Source: Actibacterium ureilyticum
Lineage (GTDB): Bacteria; Pseudomonadota; Alphaproteobacteria; Rhodobacterales; Rhodobacteraceae
Direction of reading: 5' to 3'
Length of the DNA stretch: 64,000 bases
NCBI RefSeq assembly: GCF_002285435.1
Contig: NZ_NSBT01000043.1
Coordinates: 1-64,000 of the forward strand
This document shows, piece by piece, positions 63,301 through 64,000 of this stretch; position 1 is the stretch's first letter; every line of letters starts with the position of its first letter. A program made the position numbers and the translations under genes. The notes below the pieces were generated by a model. The model was given only the letters and a program-made list of their open reading frames with translations, searched no databases and was not told the DNA's origin.

Positions 63301-64000
63301 GCGCGTCGGACAGCAGGCCGTCGCGCAAGATGGTCGCCGGAAGCTTGGGGCGGTAGGAGGGTTTCGGCGGCGCGACCGAGGCCATGGCCGCCGATTGCAC
63401 AAGCTTGGTCGGGTGTGGGGCCGCGCCAGGGATGTCGATCGCCTGCAGACGGAAGGTCTCGTAGATCGCGTCGGACAGCCGTGCGGCGTCTTCGTCCTCG
63501 GCGGTGTCGCGGAGAGCGTAGTCCAGTTCCTCGGCCTCGATCGGCGCTTCAGGTTTCTCCGGTTGAGCCGCAGAGGTCGCGCGCGATCGGCTGACGGGTT
63601 TGCGTGTGGTGGGGGTAGGATTTCCCGGGAAGAGGGAAGAATGGCCCTGCCCCAATGCAGCTGCCTGATCCAACTTGAGGCGCGGCGGAACCTCAGCAGT
63701 GACCCGGGACATCAGATGCGCCACGTCCGGGGACGTGGGCTGGTGCAGGTCAGCGGTGATGCCGCCCGGCTCACCGCCGCGGCATTTGTCGAAGACAGAC
63801 ATCCGCGTCTCGAAGCTCGTGCCATGCTTGGCGAAAGCTGCGCCCGATACCGCGCCGGAGAACACCAGATGCGCGGCCTCGGTCAGACGCCCGAAGGTCT
63901 CGGCCCAGGCAGGCGCATCCGGCGCGAAACCGGTTCCGGTGATAGCCACGAGCCGTCCGCCGGGGGCCAGCCGCGCAAGCGCCGAGCGAAGATGTCGGGC
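60323..64000 (-). CDS. Strawberry-notch family helicase with methyltransferase-like N-terminus, cut by window edge
   Basis: The gene is incomplete at its 5' end. The frame stays open to 64000, where the codons read RLAPGGRLVAITGTG, a methyltransferase-type strand, so the apparent GTG start at 63949 is not genuine. The SF2-like core shows Walker A (FLGDGTGAGKGRQ), DEAH-type FDESHAMANA and motif VI (QGLGRTNRTNQAQ). At least 1225 residues are visible. These proteins are common on large Rhodobacterales and Rhizobiales plasmids. DNA remodelling or anti-restriction is suspected, but the role is unproven. Confidence 0.9.
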   Translation of the reverse strand, partial: ARHLRSALARLAPGGRLVAITGTGFAPDAPAWAETFGRLTEAAHLVFSGAVSGAAFAKHGTSFETRMSVFDKCRGGEPGGITADLHQPTSPDVAHLMSRVTAEVPPRLKLDQAAALGQGHSSLFPGNPTPTTRKPVSRSRATSAAQPEKPEAPIEAEELDYALRDTAEDEDAARLSDAIYETFRLQAIDIPGAAPHPTKLVQSAAMASVAPPKPSYRPKLPATILRDGLLSDAQLETVIYAGEAHGAYLAGSWTVDETGDVVSAAPEDAADAIGFRRGFFLGDGTGAGKGRQSAGILLDNWCQGRRKALWISKSDKLLEDAQRDWSALGQERLLVTPLSRFAQGRDIPLSEGILFTTYATLRSEERGAKKSRVDQIVDWLGADFDGVILFDESHAMANAAGGKGERGDTMASQQGRAGLRLQHKLPNARVVYVSATGATTVHNLAYAQRLGLWGGEDFPFATRAEFVQAIEAGGVAAMEVLARDLRSLGLYTARSLSYDGVEYEMLEHALTLEQRGIYDAYAGAFAIIHNNLAAAMEAANITGDSGTLNRQAKSAARSAFESAKQRFFGHLLTSMKTPTLIAAIEADLSAGHAAVIQIVSTGEALMERRLTEIPTDEWNDIRCDITPREYVLDYLAHSFPVQLYEPFTDSEGNLSSRPVTRDGQPVECREAVRRRDALIEKLASLPPVPGALDQIVQRFGTDLVAEVTGRSRRIVRKVERHSARLVVENRAGAANLVETQAFMDDQKRILIFSDAGGTGRSYHADLGAKNQRLRVHYLLEPGWKADAAIQGLGRTNRTNQAQPPLFRPVATDVKAEKRFLSTIARRLDTLGAITRGQRQTGGQGLFRPEDNLESPYARDALRQLYRRIYRGDVAGCSLGAFEDATGLNLIDDNGLKDDLPPITTFLNRLLALTIDMQAVLFSVFEELLDQRIEGAIAAGVYDLGLETLRAESFRVTDVQVIYTHPGSGAETQLLTIAEKRRNTPTSLADALEWLDDPQARLLVNSRSGRAAVQVPATSHMLDDGTIEPRLRLIRPLDASTVPAKVMEDTHWLEADRAAFTAAWTAELAEVPEFSDSTLHIVAGLLLPIWKQLPQDETRVYRLQTDDGQRIIGRLVSPAWVATTLAADAPKLSAAQVHALVLEGKTVVRLAEGMELHRSRVMGVNRIELSGFTEAAKDRLKADGFFSEIISWKLRLFCPTDADGVAILDRLLARCPVARLHDRGGC

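Noticed and set aside
1-64000. CRISPR arrays, rRNA or tRNA genes
   Set aside because: No regularly spaced direct repeats and no rRNA or tRNA-like sequence were noticed on either strand. A covariance-model search was not possible.

Overview
The window is GC-rich and carries genes typical of Rhodobacterales/Paracoccaceae (Alphaproteobacteria): a divergent narR-like/narK-narGHJI locus with a two-domain NarK, UbiT/UbiU/UbiV, NnrS/NnrU, and a VirB-type conjugation system with MobC, a VirD2-like relaxase and a strawberry-notch protein. It looks like part of a large conjugative plasmid or integrative conjugative element. No replication initiator, integrase, transposase, rRNA or tRNA gene was seen, so plasmid and ICE cannot be told apart. 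The taxon is an inference from gene content.

Layout. Positions 1-11540 (+) hold a compact conjugative type IV secretion operon in the order small hypothetical, lytic transglycosylase, virB2, virB3, virB4, lipoprotein, second lytic transglycosylase, virB5, virB8, virB9, virB10, virB11, cysteine-bearing exported protein, virB6. Positions 11845-17825 hold an RND efflux pump, its adaptor and a cytochrome b561-like protein (-), divergent from a TetR regulator and a small membrane protein (+) across a palindromic operator. Positions 17804-24382 hold an NsrR-type Rrf2 regulator (-) divergent, across a perfect 20-bp inverted repeat, from an eight-gene operon: hemerythrin, DUF2478, 5-formyl-THF cyclo-ligase, ubiT, ubiU, ubiV, nnrS, nnrU. 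Positions 24386-39044 hold a Crp/Fnr (NarR-like) regulator and an AhpD-like protein (-), divergent from narK-narG-narH-narJ-narI-ppiC-hemerythrin-carbonic anhydrase-moeA-DUF2478 (+).

Positions 39339-44236 (-) return to conjugation with the coupling protein, relaxase and MobC. Next is a 550-bp region full of inverted repeats that is a good candidate for the origin of transfer. A ParA-like ATPase and partner follow (44789-46151).

Positions 46312-57909 form an accessory, probably defensive, island. It has a Fic protein with its own operator, a three-Cys-motif Gp37/Gp68 protein with its TcmP partner, a five-gene translationally coupled operon (DNA methyltransferase, unknown helical protein, HEPN-motif Abi protein, SF2 helicase, GIY-YIG nuclease), and a WGR-domain protein. 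Positions 57994-64000 (-) hold plasmid-type maintenance genes: DUF2493, a Toprim primase, and a strawberry-notch helicase fused to a methyltransferase-like N-terminus cut by the window edge.

How the parts work together (inference). The nitrate-respiration and anaerobic-quinone genes lie between the two halves of the conjugation machinery, so the element would transfer a nearly self-contained nitrate respiration package: transporter, reductase, chaperone, part of cofactor synthesis, oxygen-independent ubiquinone synthesis, nitrosative-stress proteins and regulators. The most novel-looking unit is the operon at 49946-57524, which resembles a restriction system with separate methyltransferase, translocase and nuclease subunits plus an abortive-infection-type subunit.
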